64,000 nt of DNA from Hemileia vastatrix (GCA_030280995.1 JASXTE010000014.1:5291156-5355155), one strand, 5' to 3'. Positions 8,719-19,754 are shown, counted from the first letter of the stretch. The notes: a model not told the origin generated them from the letters alone. Numbers and translations are program-made.

Positions 8719-11600
8719 ATGTGAATATAAGAAAAAAAATAAGTGCTAGAGATACCAAAAATCCAAGGCAATTTCACTTGGCTTGGTTATTTAATAATAT
8801 TTTTTTAATTCATTAAATTTTAAATTCAAACACCATAAAATATATGAAATTTTTTATATGAATATTATAAATTTAATTTACCCCTTTCTCATAGTTATAT
8901 TTATAATTTTGTTTTATAATTTTTGATTTTTGAGTTAATTTTTTAGAAATTCAAAATTAAATTTTCAACTAAATTTTTTAGTAAGGTAAAATAAATTATA
9001 AATTTGACATTTTGTAGTAAAATAATGAAAAAATTTTAAATTTATTTAAAAAATATTTTTTTTAGAGGAATACAAATATTTTAAGGCTAGAAATACTGTG
9101 CAAATTTTAAGTAAAAAAATTATATTTTCTTTTGTGAGGGTTTATTACTATTTTTGTAAATATATTTTTCAAAAACATTCATTAAATACTGAATTAAATC
9201 ACTTTGTAACTCAAATTTTTTGTAAAATAATTCGAATGGAAATAATAATATTGTTATATTTGATATAAAATTTGATTTGGTAATATTAATGTCTCTTTAA
9301 GTAAATTTGAAAATTATTAAAAAAGACCATGTTGATAATTACTTCATTTTTTATATTCAATGGTTACATGGATATCTTATATATATTTCTTGAGTGTTAT
9401 TTTTATATACACTTGATGAAATTTGTAATATACAATGCCATTTAATCATTAATTATTGGTCAACTTAGTTTTAAAAACTTCATATTTAATACCAGCCACT
9501 AGTATTTAGTTTTTAATTTAAAACTCCAAAATAATATGAGAGTATCCTTATTTTATCTGGATGTAATTAAAAACAAAAACAGACCATAAATGAGTGGGTA
9601 ATTAATTACAATAAATAATTGAAGAATAACCTGTAAGAAATAATAAGTCTATCAAAAAGAGTAGATTAAAAATATACTTTTGAATTTTTAATGATATAAT
9701 TTGGGTAGTTAAATGAAAAATTAAAATTATCAGACTTCAAAATGGAAAAAATCTAAAAGTGGTGTTTATATAATAATCCTCATATAAAAAAAAGGAAAAA
9801 AATCTACTATGTAACTAAATTAATAAATATTAAGTTATTATTTATATTATTGAAAAACTTATTTTAAAATTAGAATGAAATCTAAATTTGAAATTAATTG
9901 TGAAATAATAGTAAGACTATGTGGAAACACTTTAATTTATACATACTCTCAACTATGTTCAGATAAAATAATTGGTAAAATTCTATAATAAAATCTAGTT
10001 AATAGTGATGCAATTTTATTTAGATCAAGAATAAATTTTTCTGAGGAAAAACTAATTAAATTGAGATATGGCCATCTCCTTTCAAGAGATAGAATAAAAA
10101 AAAATCTTTTTAAATTATAATAAGTATTCTTAATCACCATTTTTGAAAATTCTTTAGAAAAATTCATTATAATATATCATTCATTTATTACATCATATGG
10201 AGCTTTAACTTGAAGTAGTGATGGGCAGCTTTGAACTTATGTTCTGAAAAACAAAAAAGTTAAAAAAAATATAGTTACACTAATAAAAAAGCCAAAAATA
10301 AAAATACTATTGTAAATTAATAAAAAAAAATTACATAAATTTTTTTCTGCTCTCATGATGCAAGGGTACTATATATGAATTTCCGCATTTTAAATCTAAA
10401 ACTGCTTTAAGGCTAGTTTACAGGTAGAGCTATAAAGTTCCCTTAAATTCTAAATATAAATTATGCATTTCACTAATTATTTTTTTCTTGTTTTCTTTCC
10501 AAATTTGTTAGAGTTGCTTAATTAATACTGCTATCTTGATTGTAAGATACATAATTTTTTTTGAATACATGATTTTTTGTTTCAAAAATTATATTATAAA
10601 GTTAAATAATTTATTTCATTTTATAAAGCTTCATTTTCAAAGATACTACTCCATTTTCTATTACTTAACAAATATATAAAATGTGATAGCAAAATTTTTA
10701 GAATTTTCTTTTTGAGAGGGTCAAACTATATTGTGATGATTTTTATCTAGAAATTCTTGTACTGTAAAACCAAATAATTTTCTCCCTTATGTAAGCCTTT
10801 TCAAAAACATGAAAATATAAACAAGAATATTAATTTATCTTATTTTTATTTTCTTTACTGAAATTTTAAGTTCAACCCCTTTTTTTATATGACATTAGTA
10901 TAAAACCATGGTTAAATGCTACTATATAATTAATTTTTATTATATATATATATATATATCTATGAAATATTTAGAAGGTCATCCTTTTTTATTTCTTTGA
11001 ATAAATGGCTCAATTATAATGCTCAAAACTTCTTAATGTTTCCCAAACTCAATATCAAATTTCTCATATGAGATATGGGCTTCTAATATAAGCAGTCTAT
11101 CTATAGCTGATATTCAACATGAGATTTTCCTTGTTAGATTCAGCTAACATTAAACAAAAGGAGCAATCATGCATATGTGTATAAATGGTAATCATATGTT
11201 ACTTAGAGGATTGTGAAATTCATCCATCAGAATGGTTTAAGTATTAAAATAAATTGAGGTCATTGTTTTTTGTATTTGAAACTAATTAGGAAATTATTCT
11301 AAAAATATATTTTAATGGGTATCATGTTAAAAAAGTTGGAAATATGATTTTTGAAAATTTTGAGTTTCTTATATGAGATACCAAGCTTTAGTTTACATTG
11401 TTTCAAGGAGAATAGAATTTTAGTATTAGAAATTGAAAGCAATGTACCATTATCTGAATTTAATTGTGTTCTAATTATAGAATGATTACATAACATTGAA
11501 CATTATTTAAATCAAAAAGGTTTAAAGATATTTAGAATTTTACTAAATTTCAACATTGATTAATCTTTAATTTGAAAACCAACTATGATCTACACTCACT
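8719..11600. other. AT-rich gene-less sequence
   Basis: About 2.9 kb of A/T-rich DNA with homopolymer runs and a short TA repeat near 10940-10960. The few open frames over 60 codons have AT-driven composition (Ile/Asn/Lys/Phe) and no motif. I see no gene or element here. Confidence 0.6.
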
Positions 11601-11605
11601 AGAAA

Positions 11606-12857
11606 TGTCAGCCAGGCTATTCCAGGAGTCCAGTAAATGATATATAAATTATAAAACCTTAAAGAGTGGGTAAGACTTGTATTTAATGAATATAACTTAA
11701 TATTTTATTGAATAATGAAATTATATAAGAATTTTATTATATACAAGTGTTACATTAAATTTATTGGTTATATATATTTTTATATATACAATTAAATTGA
11801 GCATAATATAATATATTCTACAAATAATGGCGCATTTTTATGTATTTAATAATTATAAATTTATATTTAATTAATTAAAAAACATATATTATAATTATAA
11901 GTGTAAAATTGACTTATAATATAATTAAATTAATTATTTAAATTTATATAATAAATAAAATCTTTCATATAGTATTAAACAATAATTAATGGCGCTTCTT
12001 TTGACCCTTAATTGTGTCAGGAAGAAAATCAAATAAATTATAATACTTATTTTATAAAATAGTATTATAAATTCTCAAATTAAATTAATTAATTGTTTCA
12101 GTTAAACTAGTTATTAAATTACATAGTGAAAACAATTAATAAATATTAATTTACACTGAATTAAAATGATTTCATGCCTTGTTACGTCAAAACATGTTAT
12201 TTGTTTCACTTAGAAATGTTGAAAACAGATTGTAATACTTGTTTTGATTTGTTTTTCCCATAGTTCTTAGATCACAGGGTTGTTTAGTTACTCATTATTT
12301 TGTATTAACTGATTTGGGAAATTTGGGATGGGAATTTTATATTCTTAATTGGGATTCTTATTATTTTTCGTATAATTTTCTCTTAATTACTATGTTACAA
12401 ATGTCTTCTTTTATCTTCTTGTTTTACTTCATTACTATTTTGTATATAGTCACTTGTAGCGCTTCAGAGGACCCATTGCCTATAAAAGGGCCTTGGATAA
12501 TCCCCTGTAGAAGTATCACTTATTACACACTCAACAATTTAAAGATAAATTTATTACGCTTATTATTATTTTTATTAGTATTAAATTCTAATTAAAAATT
12601 CTAAATAACAATTTAAAGGTTGCCTTAAGTCTGATAGTAATTATAGTGTTTGCCGCGCAGAACTCTTACTTAATTAATATTAATATTAATAAAACCAATT
12701 TGTTGTCACCTCTCAAATCACTCGTCGTTGCTTTCTCTCAAATAAATTAAATAATTTCAATTGTTTTTATTTCTTTTATTTCTAAACTACTATCTCCTTC
12801 TTGTCCTCCTCTATTTTCTTCCCTCTTCTCTTATATCTTCTAGACGACTGACCGACA
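11606..12857 (+). mobile_element. A1 5' LTR
   Basis: Begins TGTCAGCC and ends GACCGACA (TG...CA). Contains a TATA box (12481-12488) in the conserved context GCTTCAGAGGACCC...TATAAAAGGGCC. The sequence immediately after it, TGGGGGCCTTTCC (from 12859), sits where a primer-binding site is expected. The open frame at 12314-12595 lies across the promoter and is not considered real. Confidence 0.93.
12481..12488 (+). promoter_or_regulatory. TATA box of the A1 5' LTR promoter
   Basis: TATAAAAG, preceded about 20 bp upstream by GCTTCAGAGGACCC. The same block recurs at 20630 (A1 3' LTR), 22147 (A2 5' LTR) and, as TATATAAG, at 49811 (A3). It survives although neighbouring U3 sequence diverges between A1 and A2, which supports a core-promoter role. 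Confidence 0.7.
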
Positions 12858-13553
12858 ACTGGGGGCCTTTCCAAACGACGACGACGATCGAGCCTGGAGA
12901 CGAACGACAAAACGCACGGACCACCTAGCAAAACAAAACTTTTGCCGCGACTGTGTTTCGAACTTGGGTTTGACATCTTAGGTTTATATATTATTAAGTT
13001 TTATATTATTTTGAAGTGATTTTTTGATCACTATAGTAAGTTCACCTTTGCGCCTCTCACTCATATTACTATATTTTTATTGCAATAACAGTGATTGTGG
13101 CTTAATTGCTGATTCACTGAGTGTAAGTGTTCAATTTAAAAAAATTTTTTTTTCTTAGTTGACCATTATAGAGTGTTAAATCCTCTTAGTCCTAGAAGAA
13201 TTAACATTATTATTAATACAAATTGAATTATTAATTTAATTTTTTTTTCTTATTAATTATTGTTAATTTTGGTTGACTTAAAAGTACATTGTGCTTAGTC
13301 CCAAATATATTGCCATATTTAATATTGGTAATTAATTGGTTGAATTAACTTACTTGTTATTCCCAATTTAACCTTGCAATCCATTTTTTTTTTAAAAAAA
13401 AAAAAAAAAAATTAATTATTTTAATTATTACTTTATATTGAAAATTATTTCTATAATTTAATTAATTAAATATTTTTTTTTGGAGCAATTATTGACTAAC
13501 TTTGATTATTTTTGTTATAAAGTACAAAGTAAAATATAAATCTTCCCACTAGT
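12858..13553 (+). other. A1 leader with probable primer-binding site and leader intron
   Basis: The leader starts with the presumed PBS. A donor-like GTAAGT at 13123 (in CTGAGTGTAAGTG) and an acceptor CCCACTAG at 13552, one base before the gag ATG, would define a 430-nt intron; A2 (22788-23210) and A3 (50466-51131, CCCACAG acceptor) have matching sites. Two GTTGAC...TTAGTCC motifs lie within it. Confidence 0.5.
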
Positions 13554-14235
13554 ATGTCCAACAATTTGGCAGAAAAAATGGATAACATGCAAGTGGATGA
13601 GATAGAAATTGACTATGATGCTGACACTGTAAGTTCTTCTAAAGTTGGTCATAAAAAATCTTATACTAACACAAAGAATTCACATACTGCAGGATGTGGA
13701 AATGACAGGAAATGCAAACAAACCAAACCCCCTTCCCCCAGTACCACAGAAGGAAGTAAAGCCTCTAGTGCCTCAAGAAGGTCTTCCAAAAGGCTTCAAA
13801 ATAAAAAAGCTTCCTCTGCCACAACAAATCAGCAACCTATCCAGTCATATAAAAGAGTTGAAGACAGAAAATATGACGTACAAAGCAAAGGTAGACACAT
13901 TGTGGGATCAGGTCCAAGAACTCAGGAACCAGATTCAGGCCCAGGCCCCTCCTCAGTTGCCTCCCAATCAGCCTCAATTTCAGGCTCAACCTTCACAGCC
14001 ACCCAGCTCAACCATCCAAAATCCAAATACTATGGAAGTAGAGCAATGGAAATGGGATTATCTAATGAGTCACTACCAACAGAATGTGCAACACCCGCCT
14101 CATCATCAGCCTGGCCCATCCAGAACACCCAATTTCCATCCACCTCCTCATCCCTACCAACAAGGCAGGAGAAAGAAGGCCCAAGCACAATCCCAAACCC
14201 AGTCCCAGGGGAAGTTTCCTCCTCTGCCATGGTAA
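13554..14235 (+). CDS. A1 spliced overlapping ORF: coiled-coil/WKWD protein
   Basis: Exon 1 is 13554-13628 (25 codons shared with Gag). The intron is 13629-13692 (64 nt), with GTAAGT donor, perfect TACTAAC branch site at 13664-13670 and CTGCAG acceptor. Exon 2 starts at 13693 in the +1 frame and stays open to TAA 14233-14235, giving about 205 residues. The +1 frame carries a Pro-rich basic start, a probable coiled coil (QQISNLSSHIKELK onward), a Gln/Pro-rich stretch, and the block VEQWKWDYLMSHYQQ, ending FPPLPW. Equivalent exons occur in A2 and A3 with 64-nt introns, and A4 has a related coiled coil with WKWD. A second predicted intron starts inside the final Trp codon (14232-14289). Function unknown; splicing is a prediction. 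Confidence 0.65.
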
Positions 14236-16043
14236 GTAATTTGGTTGATAGTCACTTGGGTATGTTTTCTAATAAATCTTCTTCTGCAGGTAATATTATT
14301 GAACATGGTGAAAGAACAGTTAAACCTGTTAAAAGACAGCTTCCTGTAACTAGTAGCCCTATTGATGTAATTAGCAAATTGTCATTTGATGAACCTTTAC
14401 ATTTAACTTCTACATCTTTAATTAATCCTTCTCTTGCAATTAAAAATGATTCTGTTCCCCCTGAAATCTATACCTTAATTGAAAAAACTTCTGAGGAAAT
14501 ATTGAAAGATACCCTTGATTTTAATATTGTGAAAGACAAACATGTGAGAGATGTGTTAATCCATGAAAATGATAGATTAAATAATTTACACTTGCAATGT
14601 AAAGTGAGTTCTTCTGTACAAGATACAGCTTATTTAAAAATCAAAGAAACCTTGAATATTGTACTTAGTCAACAAAAACAAATAAGAAGTGACCATAGAG
14701 CTATCTCAGATAGAAATATCAGTCTACATAAGACCTTGAGTGAATTGAAACCCCTTATTGAGGAAAATTATTCATTCAAAAATGAAATAAAATCTCTGCA
14801 AAATGAGTTTAAGAAGCTAAAAAATGATTTCCATGCACTAAGTACCAAACACTCAGTTTCTGAGGACAGAAATGTTCTATCTCTTGCAAAAGTAAATGAC
14901 CAGATGTCTGAAATTCCAAGAATAAGAAACTATGTATCTGACCTACAGGAAAAGTTCTCAACCTTATCCATCAATAATGAATTAAATGAGATTTCTGCAA
15001 ATAAGCTGCATAAAAATAAAGGGAAAAAACCTGAACAAAGTTCATCCTTTCTTCCTCATATTTCAACCATTAAACAAACTGACAATGAGTCTGTAAAATC
15101 TTTTGCTACTAGCAAAAAATCTTGTGATGGTCATGCACCAGCTGTTTCTGTAAATAATGAAATTTCTGAACACCTGGCTAAACTTCAGGAATTATTAATA
15201 ATGAATAATTCTAACCAAAAAGTGGACCATCCCAGTAGCCAGAAAAATTGGCCTAAGTTAGACCAATATCCTACCTTTGATGGTGATTCTTCCTCTGATT
15301 GGCAACACTTTATCCAAAGAATTGATAATTTAAAGAGATCTTATAAACTACCTGATGAGGAAATTGTTTCTAAGCTAATTTCTTTATTTTCCAATGTAGC
15401 CTTGATGTGGTATGAATCTGTCCTCTTAGATAACAATCATTATACATGGAATGATTGGAAATCCTTGATTGAGAATCAGTTTGGTGGTTCAAAATTCAGG
15501 TTAGCTCAGCAGAGACTGTATGAGAATACTAGATATGTATCCTCCTCTGTTGAAAAGCCCATTGTTTTTCTGATGAAAATAACTAAAATCCTTAGAGCAA
15601 TTGATCCAAAGTTGGATTATGATATTTGGAGAGATAAAATCTTGTATAAATTACCAAATTCTCTTAGGGATTTGATTGTTGCTAGAACTACGCATGTAAG
15701 GGAAAATTCTTCTTTCATTAACATCTGTAATGAAGTACTACTCAACCAGAGATATGAACCAAAGAATTACCTTTGTAAATCTTATAATGATCAGAATAAA
15801 CCTTCTATAAAGCTCCCAGAAAAATCTGGTAAACCCTCTGCCCCAGTTGCACCTAAAAAATATGCAACAAATACTTGTTATAAATGTAACAAACCGTGGC
15901 AGAAGGTCATGTTTGTGACAAGAAAATTCATCTTGTTGAACAAAATGAAGACACTGATGAAGTTGAACTTGATGTCAATAATTCTTCCAGTGACTGTGAA
16001 AGTAATATCTCCTATGACAATGAATCTGTTAAAGATGTTTTAA
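13554..16043 (+). CDS. gag: A1 Gag (frame 0), N-terminal part of a Gag-Pol reading frame
   Basis: Open for 829 codons from ATG 13554. Residues 1-250 are Ser/Pro-rich and low in complexity, and overlap a second coding frame. Residues about 305-480 are rich in Leu/Glu/Lys and probably coiled coil. Residues about 565-740 form a retrotransposon Gag (capsid-like) domain, with YPTFDGDSSSDW at its start. A zinc finger of the form C-x2-C-x7-H-x2-C should lie at about 774-787, but one G missing near 15905 shifts the frame in mid-finger, so the last 45 or so codons are out of frame. A2 has the intact version (CYKCNKLWQKGHVC) and reads on into protease, so Gag and Pol are normally one frame. The protein should form virus-like particles and bind element RNA. 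Confidence 0.85.
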   Translation: MSNNLAEKMDNMQVDEIEIDYDADTVSSSKVGHKKSYTNTKNSHTAGCGNDRKCKQTKPPSPSTTEGSKASSASRRSSKRLQNKKASSATTNQQPIQSYKRVEDRKYDVQSKGRHIVGSGPRTQEPDSGPGPSSVASQSASISGSTFTATQLNHPKSKYYGSRAMEMGLSNESLPTECATPASSSAWPIQNTQFPSTSSSLPTRQEKEGPSTIPNPVPGEVSSSAMVSNLVDSHLGMFSNKSSSAGNIIEHGERTVKPVKRQLPVTSSPIDVISKLSFDEPLHLTSTSLINPSLAIKNDSVPPEIYTLIEKTSEEILKDTLDFNIVKDKHVRDVLIHENDRLNNLHLQCKVSSSVQDTAYLKIKETLNIVLSQQKQIRSDHRAISDRNISLHKTLSELKPLIEENYSFKNEIKSLQNEFKKLKNDFHALSTKHSVSEDRNVLSLAKVNDQMSEIPRIRNYVSDLQEKFSTLSINNELNEISANKLHKNKGKKPEQSSSFLPHISTIKQTDNESVKSFATSKKSCDGHAPAVSVNNEISEHLAKLQELLIMNNSNQKVDHPSSQKNWPKLDQYPTFDGDSSSDWQHFIQRIDNLKRSYKLPDEEIVSKLISLFSNVALMWYESVLLDNNHYTWNDWKSLIENQFGGSKFRLAQQRLYENTRYVSSSVEKPIVFLMKITKILRAIDPKLDYDIWRDKILYKLPNSLRDLIVARTTHVRENSSFINICNEVLLNQRYEPKNYLCKSYNDQNKPSIKLPEKSGKPSAPVAPKKYATNTCYKCNKPWQKVMFVTRKFILLNKMKTLMKLNLMSIILPVTVKVISPMTMNLLKMF

Positions 16044-17932
16044 TGTTGGAACATGATGTCCATTATTTAAATAATATATCTGAAGATTGTGTATTGAATT
16101 TATCTTCAGTAGAAAATGCTGAGATAATTAAAGATATTACTAACAATTCTATTCCCATATCCCCTTTAAAGGCACCTGTTATCATTAATGGTAAAAATGT
16201 TGATGTAGTTCTTGATTCTGGTGCTGGAGGAAGTGTAGTATCTGAAAAAGCTTTGGCTTCAGTGGATAAGGAATATTTGAGTAAATTATTGCCTATAACT
16301 TCTGAAAAATGGAGAGGGTATGGTTCTACCTTATTTCCTATTGGCAAATACAAAACCTCTGTATTCTTCAAATATGTTGGTGGTTTTGTCAGAGCTATTT
16401 GTGAGTTTGTTGTCATGAATAATGATAATTTGAGCAATTGGTTTATTATGGGAAATGATATTTTAACCATGTTTGGTGTGAAACTGGACCCAGCAAATAA
16501 TTGCTTTACCTTAGGAATGAATGGGAAAAGAAAATTCAAAATTTCTTCTCCTAGACCTTCTGGGCATTTGTTGAAATCTTGTAACTCACTGACCCAATGT
16601 AAAGGTAGAACAACAACTGAAATGGATGATTTATTACATGAAATAAATACCGCTTCTTTTGGTGAACAGTTGACTAATGAACAAAAGGATTCTATTGTTG
16701 CCTCTATTACCTCTTTCCCTATGGCTTTTGCTCATGGTTCTCATGTCTTGGGAATTGTTCAGGAAGAGATGAAAATTACCTTATCCTGTAATTTGAGTGA
16801 TATTCCTCCTTCCCTTAAGAAAAAACCATATCCTGCTTCTCCATCAAAAAGAAAAGATATTGAAGATAATATTGAAACATTATTGAAAATGAATATCATT
16901 GAGAAAGTGGATGTCACCCCCAAATATTGTGTCATCTCTCCAGTCTTAATTTCTTATGAAAAAGATAAAGCTAGATTATGTGGAGATTACAGAGCTTTAA
17001 ATACTTATACTGTTGATGATATTTATCCTTTACCCAGAATTAATTCAATACATGCTACCTTGCAAGGTGCAAAATTTATTAGTTGTCTGGATGGTAATAA
17101 AGGTTATCATCAAGTCCCAGTTGAGAAAAATTCTCAAAATTTTTTGCTTATTGCTACTCATATGGGAATATATAAGTATGTTAGGATGCCATTTGGCCCT
17201 AAAAATGCTCCTTCAGTTTTCCAGAAAGTCATGGATAACACTTTCCATCAAGAAATTATTGAGGGTTGGCTCATGGTTTATATTGATGATATTATTGTTT
17301 TTTCTAAAACTTTTGATGAACATATGATTCACTTGAATAGAGTTTTCCAAAAAATGGATGAAATCAATATGACCTTATCTTTAAAAAAGTGTAAATTTGG
17401 TTTTCAATCTTTGAAAGTCCTTGGCCATGTTGTGTCAGGCTTACAAATTTGTGTAGACCATAATAAAGTTGCTGCCATTCAAAATGTGAAAGCACCAACT
17501 TCTGTAAGAGAAATCCAAAGTTTTTTGGGTATGTGTGGCTATTATAGACAATATATTAAAAATTATCAGGTCATAGCCCTGCCTCTTACAAAACTAACCA
17601 GAAAAGATGTTGCTTTTCTCTGGAATATTGACTGTCAGAAAGCTTTTAATACATTGAAAAGTTGCTTAATGACAGCCCCTATATTGGCTCTTCCAGATTT
17701 TAACAAACCATTTGTACTTTATACAGATGCTAGCTTTATTGGTCTGGGTGCTGCCCTTCACCAAAAGCAAATTATTAATGATAAATCCTCAGAGGTTGTA
17801 ATTTGTTATATTTCAAGAACCTTAAGAAATAGTGAATTGAAATATGGTGCCACTCAATTGGAGTGCTTAGCAGTTGTTTGGGCTCTTGAGAAACTTCATT
17901 ACTACTTGATGACCAAAAATTTGAGCTGGTAA
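15896..17932 (+). CDS. pol: A1 Pol: protease, reverse transcriptase and RNase H
   Basis: The 678-codon stretch continues the Gag-Pol frame after the 1-bp deletion near 15905; its first few residues complete the zinc finger (GHVCDKK). An aspartic protease follows with DSGAGGS at about residue 107. The RT has LDGNKGYHQ, MPFGPKNAP and the catalytic YIDDI at about 462-466, typical of Ty3/gypsy. RNase H starts near 600 with YTDASF and contains the ECLAVVWALE helix; it is cut at 17932 by another 1-bp deletion (A2 has one more G in the equivalent ACTTGGATGACC). Apart from the breaks, no catalytic residue seems lost. Confidence 0.9.
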   Translation: MAEGHVCDKKIHLVEQNEDTDEVELDVNNSSSDCESNISYDNESVKDVLMLEHDVHYLNNISEDCVLNLSSVENAEIIKDITNNSIPISPLKAPVIINGKNVDVVLDSGAGGSVVSEKALASVDKEYLSKLLPITSEKWRGYGSTLFPIGKYKTSVFFKYVGGFVRAICEFVVMNNDNLSNWFIMGNDILTMFGVKLDPANNCFTLGMNGKRKFKISSPRPSGHLLKSCNSLTQCKGRTTTEMDDLLHEINTASFGEQLTNEQKDSIVASITSFPMAFAHGSHVLGIVQEEMKITLSCNLSDIPPSLKKKPYPASPSKRKDIEDNIETLLKMNIIEKVDVTPKYCVISPVLISYEKDKARLCGDYRALNTYTVDDIYPLPRINSIHATLQGAKFISCLDGNKGYHQVPVEKNSQNFLLIATHMGIYKYVRMPFGPKNAPSVFQKVMDNTFHQEIIEGWLMVYIDDIIVFSKTFDEHMIHLNRVFQKMDEINMTLSLKKCKFGFQSLKVLGHVVSGLQICVDHNKVAAIQNVKAPTSVREIQSFLGMCGYYRQYIKNYQVIALPLTKLTRKDVAFLWNIDCQKAFNTLKSCLMTAPILALPDFNKPFVLYTDASFIGLGAALHQKQIINDKSSEVVICYISRTLRNSELKYGATQLECLAVVWALEKLHYYLMTKNLSW

Positions 17933-17946
17933 CTGACTGTAGTGCT

Positions 17947-19719
17947 GTGAAATCTCTCTTAAACCTCAAAACACCTAACAGACATATGTTCAGGTGGCAA
18001 CTTGCTGTTCAGGAATACAGAGGAAGGATGACTATTATCCACAGAGCTGGAAATGTTCACTCTAATGTTGATATGCTCTCCAGATTGCCTCTGCCAAATA
18101 ATGACTCCAATCCTGCTTATGTACCTGAGGATGACACTGTTCATATACATGGTATATTTATAGTTGATATGGAAGAAGAGTTATTACAGTTAATACTGGA
18201 TTCATATGATAAAGATTCTGACTTAAATAAATTAGTTACTATTTTGAATGATCCTAAGAATGCTTCAATTCAATCATTAATAAAAACTCTTCCTGCAAAG
18301 TACCAAAATGCTTTAAATAAAGGAAAGTTTTCTATTGAAGATGGTTATATATATTATAGAAGGAAGCTTACCAATGTAATTGTTATTCCTCCTTCAATGA
18401 AAGAAACTATCCTCAAACTTTGTCATGATGACATATTAGCTGGTCATTTTGATCTTGAAAAAACATTGATTAGAATCAAAAACACTGCATGGTGGGCTAA
18501 TATGTCTGAAGACACAAAATTATATGTTGAATCTTGTGATTCCTGCCAAAAATCTAAAAGGTTAACAGGTAAGAGAGCAGGGTTATTACAACATATTGAA
18601 GCACCTAGTGCTCCCTGGCAAATCATTAATATGGATTTTGTCACTGGTCTTCCTGTTGCAGGTAAAGACAGCTTTAACTCTTGTTGGGTAATAGTGGATA
18701 GATTCACAAAAATGTGCAAATTTATTCCAACCCACAAAGATGTATCCACCAAAGAATTAGCTTTCTTATGGTGGTCTTACATGTTTAATATTTTTGGTTT
18801 TCCAAAAGCCATTATCTCTGATAGGGATCCAAAATTCACTTCTGAGTTTTGGACCTCTTTGATGGATATTTGTGGCTGTGAGTTAAAATTGTCTACAGCT
18901 CATCATCCTCAGACTGATGGTCTAGCTGAAAGAATGGTTCAAACTCTGGAAGATATGATTAGAAGGTATTGTGCCTTTGGTTTAGAATATAAAGACAATG
19001 ACAGATTTACTCATGATTGGGTCACTCTTTTGCCTGGTCTTGAATTTGCATATAATAGCACTGTTCATTCTGTCACTGAGAAAAAGCCTTTTGAGCTTTG
19101 GTTAGGTTATGTCCCAAACACTCCTGCTCAGATTCTCAATTATAAATTACCTAAGTTGGAACTACACCCTGGTGTAAAATCTTTTATGCAAATGCAACAG
19201 CTCTGCAGAAAACATGCTCAGAGTTGTATTGATAAAGCATTTGAATATGAAAAGAAAAGATGGGATAAATCCCATAAAGAATACACATTTAACAAGGGTG
19301 ATGAAGTGTTGATCTCTACTGTCCATTTCAATTTACAGGGTAACCACAAATTAAAAGATCCTTTTGTAGGACCATTTGTTGTTAAAAGAATGGTTGGTGA
19401 TAATGCAGTAGAAGTTGTATTGTATTCTCCATATGATAGGAAACATCCTGTCTTTCCCATTTCTTTACTTAAACCTTATACTTCCAACAGTGACTTATTT
19501 CCAAAAAGAAGAGGAAGACCTAAGAAGAACCCTCAGGAAGTCACAGAAACAGCAGAAATTGATAAAATTCTCAATGATAGAATTATCACTTCTGAAAGAG
19601 GTACTGAATATTTATTGAGATATAAGAACAAATCATCTGAACATGATGCATGGATACCTGGCAAAGAAATTTCAAATCTGCCTGCTCTGTTGAAAAAATA
19701 CAAAAAGAAAAAATCTTAG
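17947..19719 (+). CDS. pol: A1 Pol: end of RNase H, integrase and chromodomain
   Basis: Continues the polyprotein after the second deletion. The first residues end RNase H. The integrase has an H-x6-H...C-x2-C zinc domain (about 159-201), and catalytic residues D about 230 (NMDFVTG), D about 292 (SDRDPKF) and E about 328 (GLAERMV), giving a D,D(35)E pattern. A GPF-type module lies near 470 (VGPFVVKR), then an AT-hook-like RRGRPKKNP near 520, and a C-terminal chromodomain (EIDKIL...YLLRYKNKSSEHDAWIPGKEI, about 535-578). The chromodomain identifies a chromovirus, a group known to direct integration to particular chromatin. It ends with a lysine run. Confidence 0.9.
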   Translation: MKSLLNLKTPNRHMFRWQLAVQEYRGRMTIIHRAGNVHSNVDMLSRLPLPNNDSNPAYVPEDDTVHIHGIFIVDMEEELLQLILDSYDKDSDLNKLVTILNDPKNASIQSLIKTLPAKYQNALNKGKFSIEDGYIYYRRKLTNVIVIPPSMKETILKLCHDDILAGHFDLEKTLIRIKNTAWWANMSEDTKLYVESCDSCQKSKRLTGKRAGLLQHIEAPSAPWQIINMDFVTGLPVAGKDSFNSCWVIVDRFTKMCKFIPTHKDVSTKELAFLWWSYMFNIFGFPKAIISDRDPKFTSEFWTSLMDICGCELKLSTAHHPQTDGLAERMVQTLEDMIRRYCAFGLEYKDNDRFTHDWVTLLPGLEFAYNSTVHSVTEKKPFELWLGYVPNTPAQILNYKLPKLELHPGVKSFMQMQQLCRKHAQSCIDKAFEYEKKRWDKSHKEYTFNKGDEVLISTVHFNLQGNHKLKDPFVGPFVVKRMVGDNAVEVVLYSPYDRKHPVFPISLLKPYTSNSDLFPKRRGRPKKNPQEVTETAEIDKILNDRIITSERGTEYLLRYKNKSSEHDAWIPGKEISNLPALLKKYKKKKS

Positions 19720-19754
19720 AATTTTTTTTTATTGTTTTTTTTAGAGTGAGGGAG

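Noticed and set aside
10941..10960. TA repeat as a regulatory site
   Set aside because: Ordinary short TA tract in AT-rich DNA.
12314..12595. 93-codon ORF present in both A1 LTRs
   Set aside because: It spans the TATA box and transcription start; its repetition only reflects LTR duplication.
16063..16539. Minus-strand ORF opposite the A1 protease
   Set aside because: Mirror of the coding frame; it also occurs opposite A2 only because the copies are near-identical, and it is interrupted in A3.
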